Shown here: positions 12,201 to 19,264 of the stretch, in pieces
Numbering within the stretch: the stretch's first letter is position 1
Layout: the number at the start of each line of letters is the position of its first letter
Assembly (NCBI GenBank): GCA_021813025.1
Contig: JAKAME010000019.1
Location: forward strand, 1 to 20,935
Direction: 5' to 3'
From: Microcaldota archaeon
GTDB lineage: Archaea > Micrarchaeota > Micrarchaeia > Anstonellales > Anstonellaceae
Length of the DNA stretch: 20,935 nt
Notes under the pieces: model-generated
Told to the model about the DNA's origin: nothing
Database searches by the model: none
The model's input: the letters and a program-made list of their open reading frames with translations, nothing else
Translations under genes and position numbers: made by a program

Positions 12201-13749
12201 AGCGCAAAAGCCCGCATCCGCGCCAGCGCCTTTCTCCAAGCCTTCTGCCGCCCCGGCGCATGTTGCGCCTCCATCCGCAGAGCCCGAGCCCCGCCTGATT
12301 CTTTCCGAGCCTGAACCAGTCTCATTCCATCCTCCTGCGGAAAAAATATCCGCCGCCCCATCCAAACCTCCAGCCGCGGAAAAAATGGCCATCATTGCAA
12401 AATCCGCGCAAAGGCCTTTTTTTGCCAAGCCTGTTGCGGAGCAGAAGCCGGCCGCGCCCCCTCCATCAGCCGTCAAGGCGGCCGCCCGCCCCCCGCCTCC
12501 CTCCATCCGCGTGGTGGAGCAGCAGGTTCCCATGCGCGCGCCGCCGGAGCCCGAGCCCCGCCTCGTCCTGCCGGAAACCGGCGCGCTGCTCCCGTCCAAA
12601 CGCGCGCCGCTCGCATCAGGCTCGCCGGCAGTCTCGTTCTCTTCAGTCCCCAGCCGGGAGGACGAGGAGGACGCCCTCGCCCATGCAGGGCAGATTATTC
12701 CGCCCGCCCCCCCCGCTGCCCCGCAGGCCCCGCCCAGCCCCGTCGAGCCTGCAGAGTGGGCCGAGGCCTACCGCTCCGAGCTTGTGCGCACCACGCCTTC
12801 TCTGGCGGAGATGGAATCGTGGTGGTCGTCAGCCAGCCTCGAGCAGGAGAAGTTCGTCTTCGCCCTGCGCGCCGAGGCTCTCTACTGGCGCATGCGCAGC
12901 CTGCCGTCCGGCGACCCGTCAGCCCCGGCTGCAGAGGCGGAATTCCTCTCCCTCTTGCAGAACGCAAGCCCTGAGCAGCGCCTCACAATCGAGCTTTGCA
13001 TCAACCTCACAAAGGCGCTGCAGTCGCTGATGCTGGCGACCGACCCTGCGAGCCAGCCCGCCGTTGCGCAGAAGGCGCAGGCCATATACCAGCAAATCCT
13101 CATCGAGAGGCCGGACGTGCGGCCCCTTCTCTACTACCGCCTCTCGCGCCTCGCCCTGCAGCGCTCCTACAAGGCAGGCACGGGAGACCCCTCTCCAGAC
13201 TACGTGCGCTTCGTCTCCCGCCTCTCCGACCCTGCGCGCGAGGCGGTGTGGGCCATGCGCGCGGCCTTCTTCGACCGCATACTGCACGACGGCTCGGCCT
13301 CAAGCGCCCTGCGCGCTTCCGCCGCCGAGCATTATTCCAAGCTCGTGCTCAACCGCCCCCGCCTGCAGGCGCAGCTGGCCCGCTACCTCAAGGTGCGCGC
13401 AGCCCTCAACGCGTTCTTCTCCGCCCCTTCCGAGGAGGGCGGCGGGCGCTGGTCGATTGTGCTCAACCAGGAGGACGAGACGCGCTCCATCCTGCTCTAC
13501 GAGCTGGCATCCATACTGCTGCAGGCAGAGCGAACCTCGCAGCCTGCAGCCGAAGCCAGGCCGGCAATGTCAGGCCCCAAGCTTGGGGGAAGGGGAAAGA
13601 AAGGGGGAAGAGCGGCATCCGCGCAGGGGAGGAAAGCCTCCCGCGCGCAGGCTTCGGCCGCGCGCCCCGCCCCGGCCGCAGCAGCCAGCGCCTTCCGGGC
13701 AGGAAAAGGCGGGGGAAAGCGGCATGCGGGCGGCAAGAAAAGGCATTAA
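9253..13749 (+). CDS. Giant Pro/Ala/Ser/Lys-rich disordered protein with C-terminal helical domain
   Basis: I do not recognise a family for this 1498-residue protein. It has no signal peptide or membrane helix, so it is probably cytoplasmic. Residues 1 to about 1160 are low complexity: first Ser/Pro-rich with SKPSxP and PPPPSGRxSSAP runs, then Lys-Pro-rich. A 62-residue repeat begins at residue 635 and again at 697 (PPKPAEI...IPPKPVQI), and a 12-residue unit (VAQPKPVAIAKP) is repeated from residue 757. Residues about 1168-1427 look folded and all-helical (EWAEAYRSELVRTTPSLAEM, FALRAEALYWRMRSL, LLYYRLSRLALQRSY), vaguely TPR-like. The last 60 residues are strongly basic (GKGGGKRHAGGKKRH). The gene lies 44 bases upstream of the secretion ATPase on the same strand. 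Its position and architecture suggest a long tether or scaffold working with the pilus motor; this is inference. The frame is open for 4.5 kb with one clear ATG. Confidence 0.85.
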   Translation: MGRRGKPKANSSSASAPSTEAASHPAPPSVQGRAENVMLHELLKPIGHPPLPAPAKAAEAPVPAVSMHEHESAALVHPPFSPIIKKKGGTGAKPVSKPSAPAKPKPLKQVSSSHDLAMASGTARLPSSAISAAQQMAQIAKMAREAAGPEPSDKKSKRSSAVSPSAPSKLPAESKPLSPSAPFATMVLESLAPPPSGRPVLGEPAKPSASPHPSSQFPSSLQSSDARISKPSIPASPPTSKPSVQPSRAAFMPPSQMSKPPLPPARAVSFSPPPSPPSAPSGRAAPSTPSARAFSAPPPPSGRPSSAPPAPPPPPPSGRDSSAPSPPPPKLPAFLPPSAESISVSKPSAPSMPRAPAFAPLKPSSLTMRRAPAFSPLARPSARPPIEQQAAAQPAPESPVRLIASKPSSPAATVVVVSRAARPLPAPSFGAAPSAPSKPAQISKPVSPMPQAVSKPAQPPAKPAAAAAPPKPAAISKPSVPPKPVVLVSPSEPAAVLRAGPEPFIAPVGKPSGPSLETVSKPTVTPKPAPRKQEPPFIPSLAKPAVSAEEGEAEPDIRPVAPPKPFLAFRPSAPSVYVAGHGAPVKPAGMPKTILPKPVEIPAPVLRLPETIPPKPAKAAKPAPPKSAGIPKAIPPKPAEIPQVIPPKPVQIHKPLPPAPLQVQKEVSFKPAPKPRLPDEITEVAKPVMPVVRPIVPPKPAEISAIIPPKPVQIAKAVPKMPEAAPPAPIKLPKEIEFKPVHKPQPVAEIREVAKPVAQPKPVAIAKPVAQPKPVAIAKPVAQPKPVAIAKPVAQPKQIQVPKPVPPEPVAIAKPVVQPKPVAIAKPVAPKPVSKPAAAQPVLEFTLPSIPSIVLPKIVFKSAPPRQPAPAQAQQKPIAPAEAKQKPSVIPPAAKPMPAAERPKPHAEAQPPSGEVHLSLDEPAVLSLSLEEPASRLPAGLPASRVPSKPSVHAPAAGPVPRAEKISPAPSKPAPVSKPSVQPAQKPASAPAPFSKPSAAPAHVAPPSAEPEPRLILSEPEPVSFHPPAEKISAAPSKPPAAEKMAIIAKSAQRPFFAKPVAEQKPAAPPPSAVKAAARPPPPSIRVVEQQVPMRAPPEPEPRLVLPETGALLPSKRAPLASGSPAVSFSSVPSREDEEDALAHAGQIIPPAPPAAPQAPPSPVEPAEWAEAYRSELVRTTPSLAEMESWWSSASLEQEKFVFALRAEALYWRMRSLPSGDPSAPAAEAEFLSLLQNASPEQRLTIELCINLTKALQSLMLATDPASQPAVAQKAQAIYQQILIERPDVRPLLYYRLSRLALQRSYKAGTGDPSPDYVRFVSRLSDPAREAVWAMRAAFFDRILHDGSASSALRASAAEHYSKLVLNRPRLQAQLARYLKVRAALNAFFSAPSEEGGGRWSIVLNQEDETRSILLYELASILLQAERTSQPAAEARPAMSGPKLGGRGKKGGRAASAQGRKASRAQASAARPAPAAAASAFRAGKGGGKRHAGGKKRH
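11155..11530 (+). repeat. 62-residue internal repeat in the first giant protein
   Basis: Two consecutive diverged copies, starting at 11155 (residue 635) and 11341 (residue 697). Each runs in the order PPKPAEI, IPPKPVQI, an alanine/proline spacer, then (V/I)xFKPxxKP, (D/E)EI or AEI, and EVAKPV. The 186-base spacing keeps frame. This indicates growth of the coding region by in-frame duplication, followed by drift. Confidence 0.75.
11521..11642 (+). repeat. 36-bp tandem repeat, 3.4 identical copies
   Basis: Three exact 36-base units (11521-11556, 11557-11592, 11593-11628) and the first 14 bases of a fourth (11629-11642). Each encodes VAQPKPVAIAKP in the first giant protein. Degenerate copies continue to about 11757 (for example VVQPKPVAIAKP). 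Exact identity at the DNA level means recent expansion or continuing homogenisation, and copy number is likely to vary between strains. Confidence 0.9.
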
Positions 13750-13793
13750 AAGCATTTACCGAGAGGCATAAGTGTATTTAGGAGGGGTTTCGC

Positions 13794-15356
13794 ATGGCGG
13801 ATGCAGCATCAAAGGAAAGCGGTCCCAAGCCAACGACGGACATCCTGCCCGGCTCATTTGGCGCGCACTCGGGCGGAAAGGAAATCGAGTCCTATCTTTT
13901 CGACAACGAGAACATCAAGGTCATGTCGCGGGTGATGTACTACCCCGACGACTTCGTGCTTCACTACGAGCTGTCGGTGCGCGGCCTCTCCGAGGGCACG
14001 CGCCTTGTGCTCAACACCCTGCGCGGCGAGCTAATCACCACCGTAAAGCTCGATTTGATGGACATCATGGACGTGCGCAAGCGCGACGCGGTGCGCACCA
14101 AGTTCGAGGAGCGCGCGCAAATCCTGCTCACCAAGCACTTCCCCACCCTCTCGGAGGCGGACAAGAAGGTGCTCATCGCGTATCTGATTCAGAACAGCTT
14201 GGGCCTCGGCGATTTGGAAGCCCCGCTGCACGACGAGAAGCTGGAGGAAATAGTCATCAACTCCAGCCGCGACCCGGTGTGGATTTACCACAAGAAATAC
14301 GGCTGGTGCAAGACCAACGTGGTGGTAAGCTCGGAGGAGGCCATCTACGACTACGCCGCCATGATTGGCCGGCGCGTGGGAAAGCAAATCAACGTGCTCA
14401 ACCCGCTCATGGACGCCCACCTGCCCACGGGCGAGCGCGTGAACGCCACCCTCTATCCTGTGAGCAATTTCGGCAACACCCTCACCATCCGCAAGTTTTC
14501 AAAGAATCCGTGGACTCTTCCATACCTTGTGGAGCTCAACTGCATCTCCCCGCAAGTGGCCGGCCTCATCTGGCTCTCCATCCAGAACGAATTGTCTCTC
14601 CTCGTGTCAGGAGGCACAGGCTCGGGAAAAACCTCTTTCCTCAACGCCATCTCCTGCCTCATTCCGGCAAACCAGCGCGTGATTTCAATCGAGGACACCC
14701 GCGAGCTGACGCTGCCCTCATTCCTTCAATGGGTGCCTCTCACCACCCGCGAGCCGAACGCGGAAGGCAAGGGAGAAATCACCATGCTTGACTTGCTTGT
14801 GAACTCCCTTCGTATGCGCCCAGACCGCATAATAGTGGGCGAGGTCCGCAAGCAGCGCGAGGCCGAAATCCTTTTCGAAGCCATGCACACCGGCCACTCC
14901 ATCTACGCCACCCTGCACGCCGACAACGCGGCAGAGACAATCACCCGCCTCACCACGCCGCCAATCGACATGCCGCACGAGGTGATGGACGCGCTGGCCG
15001 GCATAGTGGTGCAGTTCCGCCACCGCCGCCTCAACATCCGCCGCACGCTCGAGTTCGCCGAAATCCAGAAAGGGGGCGACCCCAACGTGCTCTACCGCTG
15101 GGACCTCAAGAGCGACAAGATGGCCGAGGTGGGCAAGATGACCACGCTGGCCTCCACCATCGGCCTCTACTCCGGCCTCACCCCGAAGGAAATCGAGCAG
15201 GACGTGGCAGACAAGTCCAAGGTCATCTCATGGATGACCAAGAAGAAATACCGCGAAATCAACGCGGTGGGCGCCATCGTGTCGCATTACTACATGAACC
15301 CGCAGGAGGTTCTCGACGCGGCGGACAAGAACTCGAACTGGGTATTCGGGGTCTGA
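13794..15356 (+). CDS. Type II/IV secretion system ATPase, TadA/VirB11/GspE family (pilus assembly motor)
   Basis: Hexameric cytoplasmic ATPase that drives assembly of archaeal type IV pilus-like filaments. The 520-residue product has an N-terminal domain (about 30-200), a linker, and the RecA-like core. Walker A is GGTGSGKTS at 273-281 (Lys279), the Asp box is IEDTREL at 299-305, and Walker B is RMRPDRIIVGEVR at 340-352 with Glu350. The His box is HTGHSIYATLHADN at 365-378. The C-terminal region after about 420 is less conserved-looking. AGGAGGGG at 13780-13787, 6 bases before the ATG, is the strongest ribosome site in the cluster, suggesting high or independent translation. The second giant gene begins 6 bases after its stop, and two TadC-like genes and a pilin follow, which settles the pathway. 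It may be a pilus, adhesin or secretion filament; the archaellum is less likely because no ArlH, ArlF or ArlG genes are visible. Confidence 0.96.
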   Translation: MADAASKESGPKPTTDILPGSFGAHSGGKEIESYLFDNENIKVMSRVMYYPDDFVLHYELSVRGLSEGTRLVLNTLRGELITTVKLDLMDIMDVRKRDAVRTKFEERAQILLTKHFPTLSEADKKVLIAYLIQNSLGLGDLEAPLHDEKLEEIVINSSRDPVWIYHKKYGWCKTNVVVSSEEAIYDYAAMIGRRVGKQINVLNPLMDAHLPTGERVNATLYPVSNFGNTLTIRKFSKNPWTLPYLVELNCISPQVAGLIWLSIQNELSLLVSGGTGSGKTSFLNAISCLIPANQRVISIEDTRELTLPSFLQWVPLTTREPNAEGKGEITMLDLLVNSLRMRPDRIIVGEVRKQREAEILFEAMHTGHSIYATLHADNAAETITRLTTPPIDMPHEVMDALAGIVVQFRHRRLNIRRTLEFAEIQKGGDPNVLYRWDLKSDKMAEVGKMTTLASTIGLYSGLTPKEIEQDVADKSKVISWMTKKKYREINAVGAIVSHYYMNPQEVLDAADKNSNWVFGV

Positions 15357-15362
15357 GCGCTC

Positions 15363-18314
15363 ATGGCGACCTCGCCGTCATCTGAGCGGGGCGCGGGCTC
15401 CCCCTCCCGATGGGGCTCGTCCGCCCGCCCGCGCGGCTCCGCGTCTTCCAGCCCGCCGCCTGCAGATTCGGACACAGCCTATCCCTCCTTCCTCCAGCTT
15501 GTGAACGAGGCGCGGATGCTCGAGGGCGCGGCCCTCCCGCCTCCGGGCGCGCCCCTCGCGCTTGATGACGAGGACGAGCTTGCCCTTCTCAAGGCAGACG
15601 AGCTTCTGGACGAGACCACTTTCTTCGAGGCGCAGGCGCAGGCGCGCGCGCTGGACATTTCCGGCTCCACTCCGGGCGCGGGGCTGATTCACATCCGCCT
15701 GCCAAACCTGCGCATGGGCGGCCCAGCGCCAGCGTCCGAAATAGAGCAGCAGCTTTCCCAGTTCGGCAAGGAGCCAATTGAGGGAAGCGAAAGCTACGAA
15801 GAAACTTCTTCAGCTTCGGGCGCTGCTTCGGGCTCCGGCCCTGCTTCGGGCGCAGGCAGGCCCGGCCCGGCCCGCGCAGGCGCAGCTTCCGGCGCGGGCG
15901 CCTCCCGAGTTTCCGGCGCAACCCGCCCCGGAGCTCCTTCCGCAAAGCCCGGCGCGACAGGCTCGCTCGCCAGCTCCCATTTCAGCGTCAGCTCACTTTT
16001 CGGCAAGCGCCCAAGCGCAGCTTTGGTTTCTGCTGCCCCGGCTCCTCCGGTTCCTGCGCCGCCTTCATCAACAACGGGCGGCCGGCAGATGCATCCATCC
16101 CCATCCGCCCGCCCGCCTCTCCCCCCGCCATCAACGGCCGCCTCCGCCGCGCCATCCGCAGCCGGCGAGCCGGTCCCGCCATCAGCAGCATCCATTCCAG
16201 CGCTTCCGTCTTCTCCCCCGCCAGAGGGCTTTTTTGGAAAACTCGGCTCAATGTTTGGCAGGCATCCTGCTGGCCTCAAGGCCCCCGGCCTTGGGGATTC
16301 CATCTCCCAGCGGGGCGATGAGGCAGCCAAGCCCGAAGCTCTGCCGGCCGCTTCAGCCGCAGGCCGGCCCGAAAGCGGCGGCACCGAAGCTTCTCCATCA
16401 GAATCCATGCCTTCCCTTTCCGGGCGCGCGCCATCCATTCCCCTTCCGCCTCCCGCCGCTGCGCCGGCAGCCAGTCCGCCCCCGCCATCCGTTCCACCTG
16501 CCGCTTCTTCTGCAATGCGTCCGCCGCCTCCTCCGCCTCCCGCAGCATTGGCGCCGCGCCCGCCAGCTTCCGCGCCATCCATGCCTTCAGCTCAATCTTC
16601 GCGCCCGCTTCCCCCGGCCATTTCCGCTCTCATGCGCCCGTCCGCCCCTCCGTCAGAGCCCGGCGGCACCGATGAAGAAGGCGGCGAAGGCCCTGAGGAG
16701 GAAGAAGGCCCTGAAGAAAAGCCGCCATCTCCCCCTCCAAAACTTCCCATTCCTTCTGCTCCCGCTCCTTCAGCGCCTCCCCAAGCCGCTTCAATTCCTT
16801 CCGCCCCTTCTTTAGCCATCCCATCCGCTCCCTCTCCCGGCGCGCCGCTCATACGGCCGCTTTTCCCCGGCATGACATCGGCCCCTCCTACAAGCCCAGC
16901 ACCAAAAATTTCCGAACCATCCACTCCAAGCTCAACATCGGCGCGCCTCACCTCTTTGCGCGCCCTGATTGCGGCCGGCCGCGCGCCGCCCGAAGCCCCG
17001 CCAGAGGAGCAGGCGGAAGCTCCCGCAGCGGCCCCGCGCGCCCGCGCAGTTCCTTCCGGCCGCAAAAAGGGGAAAACCGCAAAAACATCCGCCCGCGCTC
17101 CGCCGCCAGCCGCCGCTCCATCCACTGCCCCGCCAGCCGCAAAACAATCTGCGTCAATTTCTCCCATCTCTCCAATCGAGGCAAAACCCGTTTCTTCGCG
17201 CCCATCCTCCCGCGCAAAGGGGGCGGCAGCCGCCGCGCCGGCTTCCCAGGCAAAAAGCGCGCCCATGACAATTCCGCCATCCGCTGCTGGCGGCTCAGGC
17301 GAAGAGGGGGGCGAAGGCCCGGAAGAGGGCGAGGGCTCTGACGAAGGCAAGCCTCCTCCAACAATGCCTGCGCGCGAGCCGGCCTCAAGACGCCAGCCGA
17401 CAATTTCACCGCTCATTCGCGGGCCTCCTTCCCGCCCTTCAGCTTCAGCCGAGCCGGCTCCATCAGCGCCTGCATATGCGCCTCCCGCTCCATCCGCCCC
17501 GCCCCCGCCTTCCGCTCCTCTTTTCCGTCCATCTGCTCCTGCCGCCCCTCTGCAGGAGCTTGCAGCCGCGGCTGCCGAGCTGGGCCAGTCGGCGCGCGAA
17601 GGCCTCGCGCCGCAGCCCCAGGTTTCCTCCACGCGCGTTGGCGAGCGCGTGTTCCCTACCCGCCGCGCCGAGGGCGCGCCATCTCCTTCCGCGCAGCCTG
17701 CGCGCGCGCCAGAATATCCGACATATGCCCCGCAATTCCCGTCTTCCCGCGCTCCGCCTTCTGCCCCCGCAGCTCCGTATCCGGCTCCCGCCCCATCCGC
17801 TCCCCGTCCGGTCCAGTCTGCGGCTCCGCTCCCTCCACCAAGGCCTTCCGCGCCTTCCATCTCCCCAATCCCGCAGATGCCTTCGGCAGCTTCTTACCTG
17901 CCATCGTCAATGCGCGCTCCAGCGCCTCCATCCGCATCAGGCCGTCCTCCATCCCCTCCCTCCGCTCCCGCCGGCCAGCCCCCAACGCCGCCCCCTTCCG
18001 CATCAGGCAGCCCGCCCTCTCCGCCTTCAGTCGAGTCAGGCACCTCCTCCAAGGCCGCCGCCCTGCTCTCGCAGGACCAGTCGGAATCCGCGCTGACGGA
18101 CGAGGTGTATTTCTCCTACGCGCGCCGCACCCACCCATGGCTCTATGAAATATACAGCGTGGGCGGCATGACCATAGAGGAATTCCGAGCGCGGGTGAAG
18201 GCCAAGATGGGCGAGGACAGCGGCGAGGGCGGCCCGGCTTCCGCACCCACAGGCGACCAGAACGCGGCCTTCGCGAACCTTAATAAAGAACTTAAGGGGA
18301 AGTTCAAGAAATAA
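15363..18314 (+). CDS. Second giant Pro/Ala/Ser-rich disordered protein, with small N- and C-terminal domains
   Basis: No family is recognised for this 983-residue protein. Residues about 40-148 look ordered (YPSFLQLVNEARMLEG, then an acidic DDEDELALLKADELLDETTF helix and LIHIRLPNLRMGG). Residues about 150-895 are low-complexity Pro/Ala/Ser with short hydrophobic or basic islands (SSLFGKRPS near 213; GFFGKLGSMFGRHP near 288) and two acidic inserts of similar sequence near residues 433 and 643 (EEGGEGPEE). Residues about 897-983 look folded: TDEVYFSYARRTHPWLYEIY followed by TIEEFRARVKAKM and a basic end. No signal peptide or membrane helix is present. The start is 6 bases after the ATPase stop, and TadC-like genes follow after 12 bases, so it is embedded in the pilus operon. 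It may connect the motor with the membrane platform; that is inference. Confidence 0.85.
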   Translation: MATSPSSERGAGSPSRWGSSARPRGSASSSPPPADSDTAYPSFLQLVNEARMLEGAALPPPGAPLALDDEDELALLKADELLDETTFFEAQAQARALDISGSTPGAGLIHIRLPNLRMGGPAPASEIEQQLSQFGKEPIEGSESYEETSSASGAASGSGPASGAGRPGPARAGAASGAGASRVSGATRPGAPSAKPGATGSLASSHFSVSSLFGKRPSAALVSAAPAPPVPAPPSSTTGGRQMHPSPSARPPLPPPSTAASAAPSAAGEPVPPSAASIPALPSSPPPEGFFGKLGSMFGRHPAGLKAPGLGDSISQRGDEAAKPEALPAASAAGRPESGGTEASPSESMPSLSGRAPSIPLPPPAAAPAASPPPPSVPPAASSAMRPPPPPPPAALAPRPPASAPSMPSAQSSRPLPPAISALMRPSAPPSEPGGTDEEGGEGPEEEEGPEEKPPSPPPKLPIPSAPAPSAPPQAASIPSAPSLAIPSAPSPGAPLIRPLFPGMTSAPPTSPAPKISEPSTPSSTSARLTSLRALIAAGRAPPEAPPEEQAEAPAAAPRARAVPSGRKKGKTAKTSARAPPPAAAPSTAPPAAKQSASISPISPIEAKPVSSRPSSRAKGAAAAAPASQAKSAPMTIPPSAAGGSGEEGGEGPEEGEGSDEGKPPPTMPAREPASRRQPTISPLIRGPPSRPSASAEPAPSAPAYAPPAPSAPPPPSAPLFRPSAPAAPLQELAAAAAELGQSAREGLAPQPQVSSTRVGERVFPTRRAEGAPSPSAQPARAPEYPTYAPQFPSSRAPPSAPAAPYPAPAPSAPRPVQSAAPLPPPRPSAPSISPIPQMPSAASYLPSSMRAPAPPSASGRPPSPPSAPAGQPPTPPPSASGSPPSPPSVESGTSSKAAALLSQDQSESALTDEVYFSYARRTHPWLYEIYSVGGMTIEEFRARVKAKMGEDSGEGGPASAPTGDQNAAFANLNKELKGKFKK
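16660..17350 (+). repeat. Pair of acidic inserts in the second giant protein
   Basis: Two similar acidic segments, GTDEEGGEGPEEEEGPEEKP near residue 433 and GSGEEGGEGPEEGEGSDEGK near residue 643, each precede a Pro-rich stretch beginning PPS or PPP. They stand out from the otherwise nearly uncharged linker and look like an old internal duplication. Confidence 0.5.
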
Positions 18315-18326
18315 ACCGGGATTTCC

Positions 18327-19253
18327 ATGGCCTCATCCAAACCACCCGTCGACCAGGCCCCGCAGCCCATGGTCAGCACGCCGCTGAGGGCGCCCGTCCA
18401 GCCGGCAGCCTCCGACCCGCTGCACAACCTGTTCTACGGCATAGCCTCCTCGCGGCCCGCGCTCAAGAAGGAGCTGGACATGGCCGAGATGCCGCTCAGC
18501 CCGCCGCAGTTCGTGGAGCGCTGCTTCATGAGCGCAATCCCAATCGCCCTAATCCTCGAAATCCTTCTGCTCGCCGCGCTCACGCAGGTCTCCATAGACG
18601 CGCTGGCATTCGTGATTCTCGCCGTTGCGGGCGTGCCCGTCTTCGTCTTCCTCTCCCTGCAGTACTTCCTCATGCAGCCGCGCGTGGTGTCCAAGCGCCG
18701 CGGGCGCAAAATCGACCAGGAGCTCGTGTTCGCTGGCCGCCACCTTCTCATCGAGCTTCGCTCCGGCGTCATGCTCTTCGACGCCATGCTGGGCGTCACC
18801 CGCGACTACGGCGAGGTGAGCCGAGAGTTCAACAAGATAGTGGAAAAAGTCACCTTGGGCGTGCCCATGGCCGCGGCCCTGCACGACGTCGCCGAGCACT
18901 GCCCCTCCAACTACGGCAGGCGCGTGATTTTGCAGATGGCCAACTCCCTCTCCTCAGGCTCCGACGTCGCCGACTCGCTCGAATCGGTGCTCGACCAGGT
19001 GTCGCAGGAGCAAATCATCCAGCTCAAGGCCTATGGGCAGAAGCTCAACCCTCTTGTCATGTTCTACATGATTTTCGGGGTCATCATGCCCTCTCTGGGC
19101 GTGACCTTCCTCATAATGCTGCTCTCGTTCGTAGGCACGGGCCTCGCGCTCTCCGGCCCCGGCATCCTGGCAGCCATCTTCGCCCTCGTGACCATCACCC
19201 AGTTCATGTTCCTCACCGTGGTGGAAACCTCGCGGCCCAGCTTTGATTTGTGA
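18327..19253 (+). CDS. TadC/GspF-like pilus platform membrane protein 1
   Basis: Inner-membrane platform protein on which the ATPase acts in type IV pilus and Tad systems. The 308-residue product has membrane helices at about 68-87, 91-115, 243-270 and 277-298. The cytoplasmic T2SSF-type helical domain lies between (about 133-235, QELVFAGRHLLIELRSGVML, DVADSLESVLDQVSQEQI). The first 30 residues are Pro-rich (SSKPPVDQAPQP), in the style of the adjacent giant protein and unusual for a GspF-type protein. The start follows the giant gene by 12 bases with only a weak GGGAT ribosome site, so translation may be coupled. It is one of two adjacent homologues; pairs of TadC-like proteins are common in archaeal pilus loci. 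Confidence 0.92.
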   Translation: MASSKPPVDQAPQPMVSTPLRAPVQPAASDPLHNLFYGIASSRPALKKELDMAEMPLSPPQFVERCFMSAIPIALILEILLLAALTQVSIDALAFVILAVAGVPVFVFLSLQYFLMQPRVVSKRRGRKIDQELVFAGRHLLIELRSGVMLFDAMLGVTRDYGEVSREFNKIVEKVTLGVPMAAALHDVAEHCPSNYGRRVILQMANSLSSGSDVADSLESVLDQVSQEQIIQLKAYGQKLNPLVMFYMIFGVIMPSLGVTFLIMLLSFVGTGLALSGPGILAAIFALVTITQFMFLTVVETSRPSFDL

Positions 19254-19264
19254 GTTGATGCTAA

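Noticed and set aside
12996..13781. Plus-strand open frame of 261 codons in another frame
   Set aside because: It overlaps the folded C-terminal domain of giant 1 and has Arg/Pro/His-rich random-like composition.
16592..17860. Minus-strand open frame of 422 codons
   Set aside because: Gly/Ala/Glu-rich shadow of the giant 2 linker; there are no motifs, and the plus-strand frame is longer, spaced as part of the operon and ends in a folded domain.
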